The notes: a model not told the origin generated them from the sequence alone. Counted from the stretch's first letter, positions 1 to 6,963 are shown. The stretch is DNA of 10,008 nucleotides from Natronohydrobacter sp. (GCA_007118445.1 SKRP01000149.1:1-10008), one strand, 5' to 3'. Program-made: numbers and translations.

Positions 1-1233
1 ATTGACGATCCGAAATACCGCCGTTTCCGCTACGGGGTGCAGGTTAACTCGCTGGGTCTGACCGAACCGCAGCCTGAAAACAACGTCTATCGGATTCTCA
101 TTGAGGCACTGGCAGTCACGCTGTCGAAGAAAGCCCGCTGCCGCGCGTTGCAGCTTCCGGCATGGAATGAGGCGCTAGGCCTGCCGCGCCCCTGGGATCA
201 GCAATGGTCGCTGCGCCTGCAGCAGGTGCTGGCCTATGAAACGGACCTGCTGGAATTTGAAGACTTGTTCGACAACAACCCGGCGGTCGACCGCAAGGTT
301 GCGGAACTGATGGAAGGTGCGCGCGAGGAACTGGCGCGGATCGACGATATGGGCGGGGCCGTCAAGGCCATCGAATACATGAAATCGCGGCTGGTCGAGG
401 CGAATGCCGAGCGGATTACGGGCATCGAGTCGGGCGAAACGGTCGTTGTCGGCGTGAACAAGTTCACCACGACCGAACCTTCGCCGCTGACCACAGGCGA
501 GGACGCGATCATGGTCTGCGATCCCGAAGCCGAAGCCGATCAGATCGCGCGGCTGGAGGCATGGCGGGCGTCGCGCGATGCGGGTGCGGTGAAACAAGCG
601 CTTGCCGATCTGCGCGAAGCCGCGCGCTCTGGTGTGAATGTCATGCCCGCCTCGATTGCGGCTGCGAAAGCAGGCGCCACGACCGGCGAATGGGGCGAGA
701 CGGTGCGCGCGGCATTCGGGCAGTATCGCGGGCCTACGGGGGTGAGCCGTGCGCCCTCGAACCGGACCGAAGGGCTGGACCCGGTGCGCGAGGCCGTGGA
801 TGCGGTCAGCGTGAAACTGGGGCGGCGGTTGAAATTCGTGGTCGGCAAGCCCGGGCTGGACGGGCATTCCAACGGGGCCGAGCAGATCGCCGCGCGCGCA
901 CGCGATTGCGGCATGGATATCCATTACGAGGGCATCCGCCTGACCCCGGCCGAGATCGTGGCGGCGGTGCGCGAGGAAGATGCGCATGTGGTGGGGCTGT
1001 CGATCCTGTCGGGATCGCATATGCCCCTGATGGAGGAACTGATGCAGCGGATGCGCGATGAGGGTCTGGCGCATGTCCCGGTGATTGTGGGCGGGATCAT
1101 CCCCGAGGAAGATGCGGCCCGTCTGCGCGCGATGGGGATCGCGCAGGTCTACACGCCCAAGGATTTCCAGCTCAATCAGATCATGATGGATATTGTCGGT
1201 CTGGTCGATCAGGCCCCGCTGGCGGCCGAGTAA
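1..1233 (+). CDS. ecm: Ethylmalonyl-CoA mutase, C-terminal part (5' truncated by window)
   Basis: This is an adenosylcobalamin-dependent mutase converting ethylmalonyl-CoA to methylsuccinyl-CoA in the ethylmalonyl-CoA pathway for acetyl-CoA assimilation; it is cytosolic. The frame is open from base 1 (IDDPKYRRFRYG...), so the true start lies upstream; about 410 residues remain of a family that is roughly 650 long. The first part is the end of the substrate-binding barrel (NSLGLTEPQPENN, LPAWNEALGLPRPWDQQW). That wording is typical of MeaA/Ecm rather than methylmalonyl-CoA mutase, whose equivalent stretch reads differently. The B12-binding Rossmann domain starts near base 825: GKPGLDGHSNG holds the D-x-H-x-x-G signature, with the lower axial cobalt ligand His at 865-867, followed by SILSGSH and VGGIIPEED. 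The gene ends in TAA at 1231-1233. The distinction from methylmalonyl-CoA mutase rests on remembered family wording and is fairly secure. Confidence 0.92.
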   Translation: MDDPKYRRFRYGVQVNSLGLTEPQPENNVYRILIEALAVTLSKKARCRALQLPAWNEALGLPRPWDQQWSLRLQQVLAYETDLLEFEDLFDNNPAVDRKVAELMEGAREELARIDDMGGAVKAIEYMKSRLVEANAERITGIESGETVVVGVNKFTTTEPSPLTTGEDAIMVCDPEAEADQIARLEAWRASRDAGAVKQALADLREAARSGVNVMPASIAAAKAGATTGEWGETVRAAFGQYRGPTGVSRAPSNRTEGLDPVREAVDAVSVKLGRRLKFVVGKPGLDGHSNGAEQIAARARDCGMDIHYEGIRLTPAEIVAAVREEDAHVVGLSILSGSHMPLMEELMQRMRDEGLAHVPVIVGGIIPEEDAARLRAMGIAQVYTPKDFQLNQIMMDIVGLVDQAPLAAE

Positions 1234-1239
1234 GGAGGT

Positions 1240-1275
1240 GGCGTCCTTGGGGGGATTGACCCCCCTGCGGACGCC
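1240..1275 (+). terminator. Stem-loop just after ecm
   Basis: GGCGTCC (1240-1246) pairs with GGACGCC (1269-1275), and inside it GGGGGG (1249-1254) pairs with CCCCCC (1260-1265) around the loop ATTGA. The stem starts 7 bases after the ecm stop. No T-run follows, so it may be a U-less terminator or a 3'-end stabilising structure; the hairpin at 1358-1385 is the better terminator. Confidence 0.5.
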
Positions 1276-1357
1276 ATTGCCATCGCTGTGACGCGAAGGG
1301 CGGTCCTGTCGCCGCAACCCGGCCAAGCCGGATCATGACAGTTGTCAGACCAAGAGA

Positions 1358-1393
1358 CGCGCGCCCGGAGTGATCCAGGCGCGCGATTCTTTT
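1358..1393 (+). terminator. Rho-independent terminator of the ecm transcript
   Basis: CGCGCGCC (1358-1365) pairs perfectly with GGCGCGCG (1378-1385). Inside, GGA (1367-1369) pairs with TCC (1374-1376) around a GTGA loop. The stem is followed by ATTCTTTT (1386-1393). Its position between ecm and the glc promoter fits termination of ecm read-through before the next unit. Confidence 0.75.
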
Positions 1394-1422
1394 CCCGGAA
1401 TCTGGTTGCGGCGACAAAACAC

Positions 1423-1450
1423 TTGCTTTTGTCAAAATTGGTAATATTAT
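1423..1450 (+). promoter_or_regulatory. Sigma-70-like promoter of glcDEF
   Basis: TTGCTT (1423-1428) and TATTAT (1445-1450) are separated by 16 bases in the only AT-rich patch upstream of glcD. The -10 box lies inside the palindrome at 1438-1458, so a bound regulator would cover it. An alternative -10, TAATAT at 1442-1447, gives only a 13-base spacer and is less likely. The call is based on motif match only. Confidence 0.55.
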
Positions 1451-1458
1451 TTTACCAA
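1438..1458 (+). promoter_or_regulatory. Operator-like palindrome over the glc promoter
   Basis: TTGGTAA (1438-1444) and TTACCAA (1452-1458) form a perfect 7-base inverted repeat around TATTATT, and the inner bases ATTAT extend the near-symmetry. TTGGT...ACCAA half-sites resemble those of FadR/FCD-type GntR regulators, the family that includes the glycolate regulator GlcC. The spacing between GGT and ACC is wider than in classic FadR sites, so the family assignment is inference. The site overlaps the -10 box, which suggests repression relieved by an inducer. No regulator gene lies in the window. Confidence 0.55.
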
Positions 1459-1482
1459 ATCTGCGATCAGGGAGGGTCGATC

Positions 1483-2916
1483 ATGGAGATGCCACAACCC
1501 AATCCGGCCATAATGGCCAAGCGCGCGCGCATCCTCGCGCGGCTGGGCGCGGAACTGCCGCCCGCTGCCCTGATCACGGATGAAGCCGAATGCCGCGCCT
1601 ATGAATGCGACGCGCTGACTGTCTATCGCTGCATTCCCATGGCTGTGACGCTCCCGTCTTCCACCGAAGAAGTCTCGACCATCCTGCGGATCTGCCATGA
1701 GGAAAGTGTGAAGGTGGTCCCGCGCGGGGCCGGAACCTCGCTCGCGGGCGGCTCGCTGCCGACCGAGGACAGCATCATCCTGGGTGTCGCGCGGCTGCGC
1801 GATGTGCTGGAGGTGAATTATGCCGACCGCATCATCCGGGTGCAGACCGGCATGACCAATCTCTCGGTCACAGGCGAGGTCGAAAGCGACGGGTTTTTCT
1901 ATGCGCCTGACCCTTCCAGCCAGTTGGCCTGCGCGATTGCAGGCAATATCGCGATGAATTCCGGCGGCGCGCATTGTCTGAAATACGGCGTGACGACCAA
2001 CAATCTGCTCGGCGTGACCATGGTCCAGATGGACGGCACCATTGTCGAGATCGGCGGGGCCTATGCCGATGCCGCAGGCTATGACCTGCTGGGGGTGATC
2101 TGCGGATCTGAAGGCCAGCTTGGCGTCGTGACCGAGGCCACCTTGCGCATCCTGCCCAAGCCCGAAGGCGCGCGGCCCGTGTTGATCGCCTTTGACAGCA
2201 ACGAGGTCGCGGGCGCTTGCGTTTCCGATATCATCAAGGCCGGTATCCTGCCGGTCGCGATCGAATTCATGGACCGCCCCTGCATCCGCGCCTGCGAGGA
2301 TTTCGCCAAGGCAGGCTATCCTGATTGCGAGGCGCTGCTGATCATCGAGGTCGAGGGGTCTGAGGCGGAAATAACGGAACAGCTGGGCCTGATCAGCCAG
2401 ATCGCGCGCCGCCATAACCCGGTCGAGCTGCGCGAAAGCCAGTCCGAGGAAGAGAGCAAGAAAATCTGGCTCGGGCGGAAATCAGCCTTCGGGGCGATGG
2501 GGCAGATCAATGACTATATGTGCCTTGACGGGACGATCCCGGTGTCCTCGCTGCCTTTCGTGCTGCGCCGGATCGGCGAGATGAGCCGCGAATACGGGCT
2601 GGATGTGGCGAATGTGTTCCATGCCGGTGACGGGAATATGCACCCGCTGATCCTGTTCGATGCGAACAAACCCGGCGATCTGGAAAAATGCGAAGCCTTT
2701 GGCGCGGCCATCCTGACGCTTTGTGTCGAGGCGGGCGGCTGTCTGACCGGCGAGCATGGGGTGGGGATTGAAAAGCGCGATCTGATGTCGGTGCAGTTCA
2801 CCGCGTCGGATCTGGACGCGCAGATGCGCGTCAAGGATGTGTTCGACCCGCGCTGGCTGCTCAATCCGGCCAAGGTCTTTCCGCTGGAGGCAAGTGCGGC
2901 GCGGCGTGCGGCCTGA
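1483..2916 (+). CDS. glcD: Glycolate oxidase subunit GlcD (FAD-linked)
   Basis: This is the catalytic flavoprotein of glycolate oxidase, oxidising glycolate (and often D-lactate) to glyoxylate and acting with GlcE and GlcF near the membrane. The start is ATG 1483, preceded by GGGAGGG at 1470-1476; an in-frame TTG at 1342 would add 47 residues read through the terminator and promoter, so it is rejected. The protein has 477 residues, close to the E. coli GlcD length. Residues about 50-225 form the PCMH-type FAD domain, with the phosphate-binding loop PRGAGTSLAGGS (80-91), GNIAMNSGGAHCLKYG (154-169) and GSEGQLGVVTEA (208-219). The C-terminal FAD-oxidase domain carries HAGDGNMHP (380-388) and GGCLTGEHGVGIEKR (418-432). 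It is the first gene of the glcDEF operon. D-lactate dehydrogenase is a close relative, but the adjacent glcE and glcF settle the name. Confidence 0.93.
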   Translation: MEMPQPNPAIMAKRARILARLGAELPPAALITDEAECRAYECDALTVYRCIPMAVTLPSSTEEVSTILRICHEESVKVVPRGAGTSLAGGSLPTEDSIILGVARLRDVLEVNYADRIIRVQTGMTNLSVTGEVESDGFFYAPDPSSQLACAIAGNIAMNSGGAHCLKYGVTTNNLLGVTMVQMDGTIVEIGGAYADAAGYDLLGVICGSEGQLGVVTEATLRILPKPEGARPVLIAFDSNEVAGACVSDIIKAGILPVAIEFMDRPCIRACEDFAKAGYPDCEALLIIEVEGSEAEITEQLGLISQIARRHNPVELRESQSEEESKKIWLGRKSAFGAMGQINDYMCLDGTIPVSSLPFVLRRIGEMSREYGLDVANVFHAGDGNMHPLILFDANKPGDLEKCEAFGAAILTLCVEAGGCLTGEHGVGIEKRDLMSVQFTASDLDAQMRVKDVFDPRWLLNPAKVFPLEASAARRAA

Positions 2917-2985
2917 GCGGCGCGCGATCATCCCCGGAACATCCCGGCAAGACTGACATCAGAAAGAAGAAGAGGAGGGCCGCCC

Positions 2986-4086
2986 ATGCGCCCCGCCAAT
3001 GAGGCTGAATTATCCGACCTGATCCGCGCCGCGCAGGGGCCGTTGCGGGTTGCAGGCGGGCGCACGCGCGATATCGGCAAGCCTGTCGCGGGCGAAGTCC
3101 TGGAAACTGCGGGGCTGAGCGGGATCAGCCTCTATGAACCCGGCGCGCTGACGCTGGTTGCGCAGGCAGGCACGCCGCTGGCCGGGGTCGAGGCCGCACT
3201 TGCCGCCGAGGGGCAGCGCCTGCCTTTCGAGCCGATGGATGCACGCGCGCTGCTGGGGCGTGATGGGGTGCCGAGTGTCGGCGGGATGGTGGCCGCCAAT
3301 GCCTCTGGCCCGCGCCGGGTGCAGACCGGGGCCTGTCGCGACAGTCTGATCGGAGTGCGGTTTGTGGATGGGTCCGGCAGCATCATCAAGAACGGGGGCC
3401 GCGTGATGAAGAATGTCACCGGCTATGATCTGGTCAAGCTGATGGCGGGCAGCTGGGGCACGCTGGGGGTGCTGAGCGAATGTTCCTTCAAGCTGCTGCC
3501 CGTGCCCGAGGCACAGGCGACGCTGCAAAGCGATGTTCTGGAGGTGCCGCAGGCGGTCGATCTGATGAGCCGCGCGCTGGGCACCCCGTTCGAGGTGAAT
3601 GGCGCTGCGCGCGACCATGCCGGGCACGTCGCTTTGCGCATCGAGGGGTTTGCCGAACAGGTGCGCTACCGGCTTGGCGCGTTGCAGGATGCGCTGGGCG
3701 GCGATTGGTCCGTGCTCGAGGGTGATGCCAGCCGCGATCTCTGGACTGCGATTCGCGATGTGACCGAATTTGCCGAAGTGCCGGGCGATGTCTGGCGGAT
3801 TTCCACCCGGCCCAGTTCTGCGCCGGATCTGGTCGCGCTTATGGGCTGCCCGGTGGTGATGGACTGGGGCGGCGGGCTGATCTGGGTGCTGGTGCCCGAG
3901 GGCACCGACCTGCGCGCGCGGCTGGGGGCTTTTTCTGGCCATGCAACATTGATCCGCGGATCCGAGGCCACGCGCGCCGCGTTGCCTGTGTTCCAGCCCG
4001 AAGCCGCGCCTGTTGCCGCGCTGAGTGCGGGCTTGCGCGCGAAATTCGACCCGCGCGGGATCCTGAACACTGGCCTGATGGGATAG
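2986..4086 (+). CDS. glcE: Glycolate oxidase subunit GlcE (FAD-binding)
   Basis: This is the second flavoprotein subunit of glycolate oxidase, needed for glycolate-to-glyoxylate oxidation together with GlcD and GlcF. The start is ATG 2986, nine bases after a strong AGGAGG (2971-2976). The protein has 366 residues, typical of GlcE, and shorter than GlcD because it lacks the full C-terminal oxidase domain. The FAD-binding half shows the phosphate loop in the degenerate form RVAGGRTRDIGKP (21-33), then PSVGGMVAANASGPRR (96-111), KNGGRVMKNVTGYDL (135-149) and GSWGTLGVLSE (155-165). The C-terminus, PRGILNTGLMG, is the usual end of the family. It lies 69 bases after glcD and ends 5 bases before glcF, consistent with a single transcript. 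Confidence 0.92.
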   Translation: MRPANEAELSDLIRAAQGPLRVAGGRTRDIGKPVAGEVLETAGLSGISLYEPGALTLVAQAGTPLAGVEAALAAEGQRLPFEPMDARALLGRDGVPSVGGMVAANASGPRRVQTGACRDSLIGVRFVDGSGSIIKNGGRVMKNVTGYDLVKLMAGSWGTLGVLSECSFKLLPVPEAQATLQSDVLEVPQAVDLMSRALGTPFEVNGAARDHAGHVALRIEGFAEQVRYRLGALQDALGGDWSVLEGDASRDLWTAIRDVTEFAEVPGDVWRISTRPSSAPDLVALMGCPVVMDWGGGLIWVLVPEGTDLRARLGAFSGHATLIRGSEATRAALPVFQPEAAPVAALSAGLRAKFDPRGILNTGLMG

Positions 4087-4091
4087 ACGAC

Positions 4092-5405
4092 ATGCAGACA
4101 CATTTCTCCGAAGCCCAGTTGAAGGACGCCGCCACCGCGCGCTCCAATGAAATCCTGCGGACCTGCGTGCATTGCGGGTTCTGCACAGCGACCTGCCCGA
4201 CCTATCAGGTGCTGGGCGATGAGCTGGACAGCCCGCGCGGGCGCATTTATCTGATCAAGGACATGCTGGAAAAGGGCCGCCCGGCAGATGAAAAGACGGT
4301 CAAACATATCGACCGCTGCCTGTCCTGTCTGGCCTGCATGACGACCTGCCCCTCGGGCGTGCATTACATGCATCTCGTGGATCACGCGCGCGAATATATC
4401 GAGCAGACCTATAAACGGCCCCTGTTCGAACGAATGCTGCGCTGGACGCTGGCGCAGATCCTGCCCTATCCGACGCGCTTCCGGCTGGCGCTCTTGGGCG
4501 CCAAGATCGGGCGGCCTTTCGCGGCGCTGATGCCCGATGCGCGGCTGCGCGCGATGCTGGAGATGGCTCCGAAACAGATCCCGCCGGTCAGCCGCAATGA
4601 CGACCCGCAGGTGTTCCCGGCCGAAGGTCCGCGCAAGATGCGGGTTGCACTGATGACGGGCTGTGCGCAGCGCGCGCTCAACACTGATATCAACGACGCG
4701 ACGATCCGGCTTCTGACCCGTCTGGGCGCGGAAGTGGTGATCGCCGAGGGGGCAGGGTGCTGCGGCGCGCTGACCCATCATATGGGCAAGACCGCCGAGA
4801 GCCATGCGACTGCGGCGAAAAACATCCGCGCCTGGTGGCGTGAGATGCAAGGCGAAGGCTTGGACGCGGTGGTGATCAACACCAGCGGTTGCGGCACCAC
4901 GGTCAAGGATTATGGCCATATGTTCCGCAATGAGAAACTGGCCGAAGAGGCCAAGGCCGTGGCCGGGATCGCGATGGATGTGAGCGAAGTGCTGATGAAG
5001 CTTGACCTGCCCAAGGGCGAGAAACAGCCCTTGAAGATCGCCTATCACGCCGCCTGTTCGCTGCAGCATGGCCAGCAGATCAAGACCTATCCCAAGGATC
5101 TGCTCAAGCGCGCGGGCTATGAGGTGGTGGAACCAAAGGACAGCCATCTGTGCTGTGGCTCGGCAGGCACTTACAATCTGATGCAGCCCGAGATCTCGAA
5201 ACAGTTGAAAGCGCGCAAGGTCGAGACGCTGGAGGCGAAAACGCCCGATGTGATCGCGGCGGGCAATATCGGCTGCATGATGCAGATCGGATCGGGCACT
5301 GAAACCCCGGTCGTGCATACGGTCGAATTGCTGGACTGGGCCACAGGCGGGCCGCGCCCGGCGGCGCTGGACCGCGAGGGGATGGCTGTGCCGATCCTGC
5401 GCTGA
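4092..5405 (+). CDS. glcF: Glycolate oxidase iron-sulfur subunit GlcF
   Basis: This is the electron-transfer subunit of glycolate oxidase, thought to pass electrons from the GlcD/GlcE flavins towards the quinone pool. The protein has 437 residues. Two ferredoxin-type 4Fe-4S motifs sit at the N-terminus: C25-x2-C28-x2-C31-x3-C35-P and C76-x2-C79-x2-C82-x3-C86-P. Two cysteine-rich CCG domains follow, with C191, C223-C224 and C267 in the first, and C322, C354-C355 and C395 in the second; these are typical of the GlcF/LutA/HdrB group and may hold a further cluster. The start ATG is 5 bases after the glcE stop, with only a weak GGGAT upstream inside the end of glcE, so translational coupling is likely. 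It is the last gene of the operon. Confidence 0.95.
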   Translation: MQTHFSEAQLKDAATARSNEILRTCVHCGFCTATCPTYQVLGDELDSPRGRIYLIKDMLEKGRPADEKTVKHIDRCLSCLACMTTCPSGVHYMHLVDHAREYIEQTYKRPLFERMLRWTLAQILPYPTRFRLALLGAKIGRPFAALMPDARLRAMLEMAPKQIPPVSRNDDPQVFPAEGPRKMRVALMTGCAQRALNTDINDATIRLLTRLGAEVVIAEGAGCCGALTHHMGKTAESHATAAKNIRAWWREMQGEGLDAVVINTSGCGTTVKDYGHMFRNEKLAEEAKAVAGIAMDVSEVLMKLDLPKGEKQPLKIAYHAACSLQHGQQIKTYPKDLLKRAGYEVVEPKDSHLCCGSAGTYNLMQPEISKQLKARKVETLEAKTPDVIAAGNIGCMMQIGSGTETPVVHTVELLDWATGGPRPAALDREGMAVPILR

Positions 5406-5467
5406 TCTGCCATCTTGCTGCCCGAATCGCGCGCTAGGCGGAACGGGTAGCCAGATGGAGACCCCGG

Positions 5468-6298
5468 ATGTTCGCGCGCGCTGTTCTCGCTCTTGCCCTT
5501 CTGCTTGGCCTGCCGCTGCCGCTGGCCGCGCAGGATGACCCGCTGCGGATGCTCGAATCGGGGCTGCAGGTGCAGGGCTGGGAAGGTGTGGGGCGCATCG
5601 ATATCGGCACACGCGGGCATTGCACGGGCGCGCTGATCTCTGACAAGCTGGTGCTGACCGCCGCGCATTGCCTGTTTGACAAGGAAACCGGCGCGCGGGC
5701 CACTGATGACGACTTGCTGTTTCGCGCGGGCTTCCGCAATGGCCGCGCGGCTGCCGAGGGGCGGGTGATCCGCTCGGTGGTGCATCCGCGCTATGACCCG
5801 GCTGGCGGCACCGGGCTTGCGAATGTGTCGCATGATCTGGCGCTGCTGGAACTGTCCCATCCGATTCGCAGCATGGGGGTCGTGCCCTTCGCGGTCTATT
5901 CCGAGCCGCGCCGGGGCGATCAGGTGGGCGTGGTGTCCTATGCGCGCGGGCGCTTGCAGGCCCCCTCGCTGCAGGAACGCTGTCAGGTGCTGGAACGCGA
6001 CCGCTCGGGCGTGTTGAAGATGACCTGTTCGGTCGATTTCGGGGCTTCCGGTGCGCCGGTCTTTGCACTGTCGCAGGGGCGGCCGCATATCGTCTCGGTG
6101 GTGTCGGCCATGGGCACGGGCAGCGTGGATGGTGCGGCGCGGGACGTGTCGCTGGGGGTGACGCTTGGACCGCGTCTCGATGAATTGCGCGCAGCACTTG
6201 ACGCGCGGGACCGGCGTTTCGTGCAGCCGCCTGCCGCGCAGACCAGCGCGCCGCGCGCGATGAGCGCAGGCGGGGGCGCGCGCTTCCTGCGCCCGTGA
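5468..6298 (+). CDS. Exported trypsin/V8-like serine protease
   Basis: This is a predicted periplasmic or secreted chymotrypsin-fold serine endopeptidase; the substrate is unknown. The start is ATG 5468, with GGAG at 5457-5460. The 276-residue product begins with a signal peptide (residues 1 to about 21: a hydrophobic Leu/Ala core ending LPLAAQ). The catalytic triad is visible: His67 in TAAHC, Asp123 in HDLALLEL, and Ser194 in GASGAPVF. Two disulphides are plausible: C52-C68 beside the catalytic His and C172-C187 just before the catalytic Ser. The last about 40 residues (from LDARDRR) are Ala/Arg/Pro-rich and look like a disordered tail. No PDZ domain is present, so it is not DegP/HtrA; it resembles the COG3591 V8-like group. 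It lies 62 bases after glcF and is probably a separate function, though read-through from glc cannot be excluded. Confidence 0.85.
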   Translation: MFARAVLALALLLGLPLPLAAQDDPLRMLESGLQVQGWEGVGRIDIGTRGHCTGALISDKLVLTAAHCLFDKETGARATDDDLLFRAGFRNGRAAAEGRVIRSVVHPRYDPAGGTGLANVSHDLALLELSHPIRSMGVVPFAVYSEPRRGDQVGVVSYARGRLQAPSLQERCQVLERDRSGVLKMTCSVDFGASGAPVFALSQGRPHIVSVVSAMGTGSVDGAARDVSLGVTLGPRLDELRAALDARDRRFVQPPAAQTSAPRAMSAGGGARFLRP

Positions 6299-6322
6299 TC
6301 ACGACTTCGCGAGGATGCAGAT

Positions 6323-6344
6323 ACCGGGCCCTTGAAAGCCCGGT
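6323..6344 (+). terminator. Stem-loop after the protease gene
   Basis: ACCGGGC (6323-6329) pairs perfectly with GCCCGGT (6338-6344) around the loop CCTTGAAA. It begins 25 bases after the protease stop and is followed by TTCCGCTTCC, not a real T-run. It could end the protease transcript. Its loop contains the CTTGAA -35 box of the hsp20 promoter. Confidence 0.45.
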
Positions 6345-6359
6345 TTCCGCTTCCCAGAT
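6331..6359 (+). promoter_or_regulatory. Sigma-32 (RpoH) heat-shock promoter of hsp20
   Basis: CTTGAA (6331-6336) is followed after 17 bases by CCAGAT (6354-6359); read in the E. coli way this is CTTGAAA with CCCAGATT, matching the RpoH consensus CTTGAAA / CCCATNT with one base changed in the -10 box. It stands about 105 bases before a small heat-shock gene, exactly where such a promoter is expected. The predicted transcription start is near 6365-6368. Confidence 0.8.
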
Positions 6360-6367
6360 TTGCAGTA

Positions 6368-6467
6368 TCCGGGGGCCAGACTGGACCCGGACCAACCCCG
6401 ACAGCGCCCGTCCGCGACCGGAGGGCGCGCAACATCTTGTATCGCTTCGCAAAGGAGGATGCTCATG
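6368..6467 (+). promoter_or_regulatory. ROSE-like RNA thermometer in the hsp20 5' leader
   Basis: The leader predicted from the sigma-32 promoter folds into three successive hairpins. Hairpin 1: TCCGGG (6368-6373) with CCCGGA (6386-6391), plus an inner CCA/TGG. Hairpin 2: GCGCCC (6404-6409) with GGGCGC (6423-6428), continued by TCCG (6411-6414) with CGGA (6419-6422), with G6410 bulged. Hairpin 3: 6439-6448 pairs with 6454-6462 around the loop GCAAA, with the single base G6444 bulged; it locks the Shine-Dalgarno AGGAGG, and CAU (6433-6435) can pair with the start codon AUG (6465-6467). The strand opposite the Shine-Dalgarno contains UCGCU, which fits the conserved UYGCU of ROSE elements, in which the bulged G allows melting on heat shock. 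The pairing is read directly; thermosensing is inferred from the known ROSE family. Confidence 0.78.
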
Positions 6468-6935
6468 CGTCGTTTTGATCCTACCCCGCTTTACCGTGCT
6501 TCGATCGGCTTTGACCGCATGGCCGACATGCTGGACCGCGTTCTGTCCGCAGATATGCAAGCCCCCAGCTACCCCCCCTATAATATCGAGAAAACCGCCG
6601 AGAATGCCTATCGCATCTCGATTGCCGTGGCGGGTTTCGCCGCTGATGATCTGAGTGTCGAAGTCAAGGAAAACGCATTGCTGGTTACAGGTCGGTCATC
6701 CGAGGATGACAGCGCCCGCGATTATCTGCATCGCGGCATCGCGACCCGCGCTTTCGAGCGGCGCTTCCATCTGGCCGATCATGTCCGCGTGAATGGCGCG
6801 CGGCATGTCGACGGGATGCTGCATATCGATCTGCTGCGCGAATTGCCCGAAGCGCTGAAACCACGCCAGATCGCGATTGATACAACACAACAGGCCGACC
6901 GCAAACTTGTCGAAACCCGGGCTGACGCGGCCTGA
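6465..6935 (+). CDS. Small heat-shock protein, Hsp20/IbpA type
   Basis: This is an ATP-independent cytosolic holdase chaperone that binds unfolding proteins and hands them to DnaK/ClpB. The start is ATG 6465, six bases after AAAGGAGG (6451-6458); the frame is open further upstream, but those codons overlap the promoter and leader. The product has 156 residues, normal for class A bacterial small heat-shock proteins. The N-terminal arm (1-36, MRRFDPTPLYRASIGFDRM) has the IbpA-like wording. The alpha-crystallin domain runs from about 37 to 128, opening with YPPYNIEKTAENAYRISIAVAGF and containing GIATRAFERRFHL and the G-x-L-type VDGMLHIDL. The C-terminal extension carries the I-x-I anchoring motif IAI (136-138). 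Expression is likely controlled twice, by a sigma-32 promoter and by a ROSE-like thermometer. ibpA or hspH-type names would both fit. Confidence 0.94.
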   Translation: MRRFDPTPLYRASIGFDRMADMLDRVLSADMQAPSYPPYNIEKTAENAYRISIAVAGFAADDLSVEVKENALLVTGRSSEDDSARDYLHRGIATRAFERRFHLADHVRVNGARHVDGMLHIDLLRELPEALKPRQIAIDTTQQADRKLVETRADAA

Positions 6936-6963
6936 TGCTGCGTCTGAACACAGCGCAAGTCTG

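Noticed and set aside
1336..1347. TGACA-GT-TGTCA short palindrome before the ecm terminator
   Set aside because: It is only 5+2+5 bases and lies upstream of the terminator stem rather than at a promoter; this could easily occur by chance.
1342..1482. Upstream TTG start extending GlcD by 47 residues
   Set aside because: The extension would be read through the terminator, promoter and operator. ATG 1483 has a good ribosome site and fits the family length.
5406..5467. Possible promoter before the protease gene (TTGCTG near 5415)
   Set aside because: No -10 box lies at a usual distance, so I could not support a promoter call.
6360..6464. N-terminal extension of Hsp20 from an upstream in-frame start
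   Set aside because: It overlaps the sigma-32 -10 box and the hairpin leader. ATG 6465 has AAAGGAGG six bases upstream and gives a normal-length protein.
3666..6560. Very long (964-codon) minus-strand open frame
   Set aside because: It runs antisense across glcE, glcF and the protease gene, all with clear family motifs. Its product is a low-complexity Arg/Ala/Pro/His mix typical of a GC-rich shadow frame.
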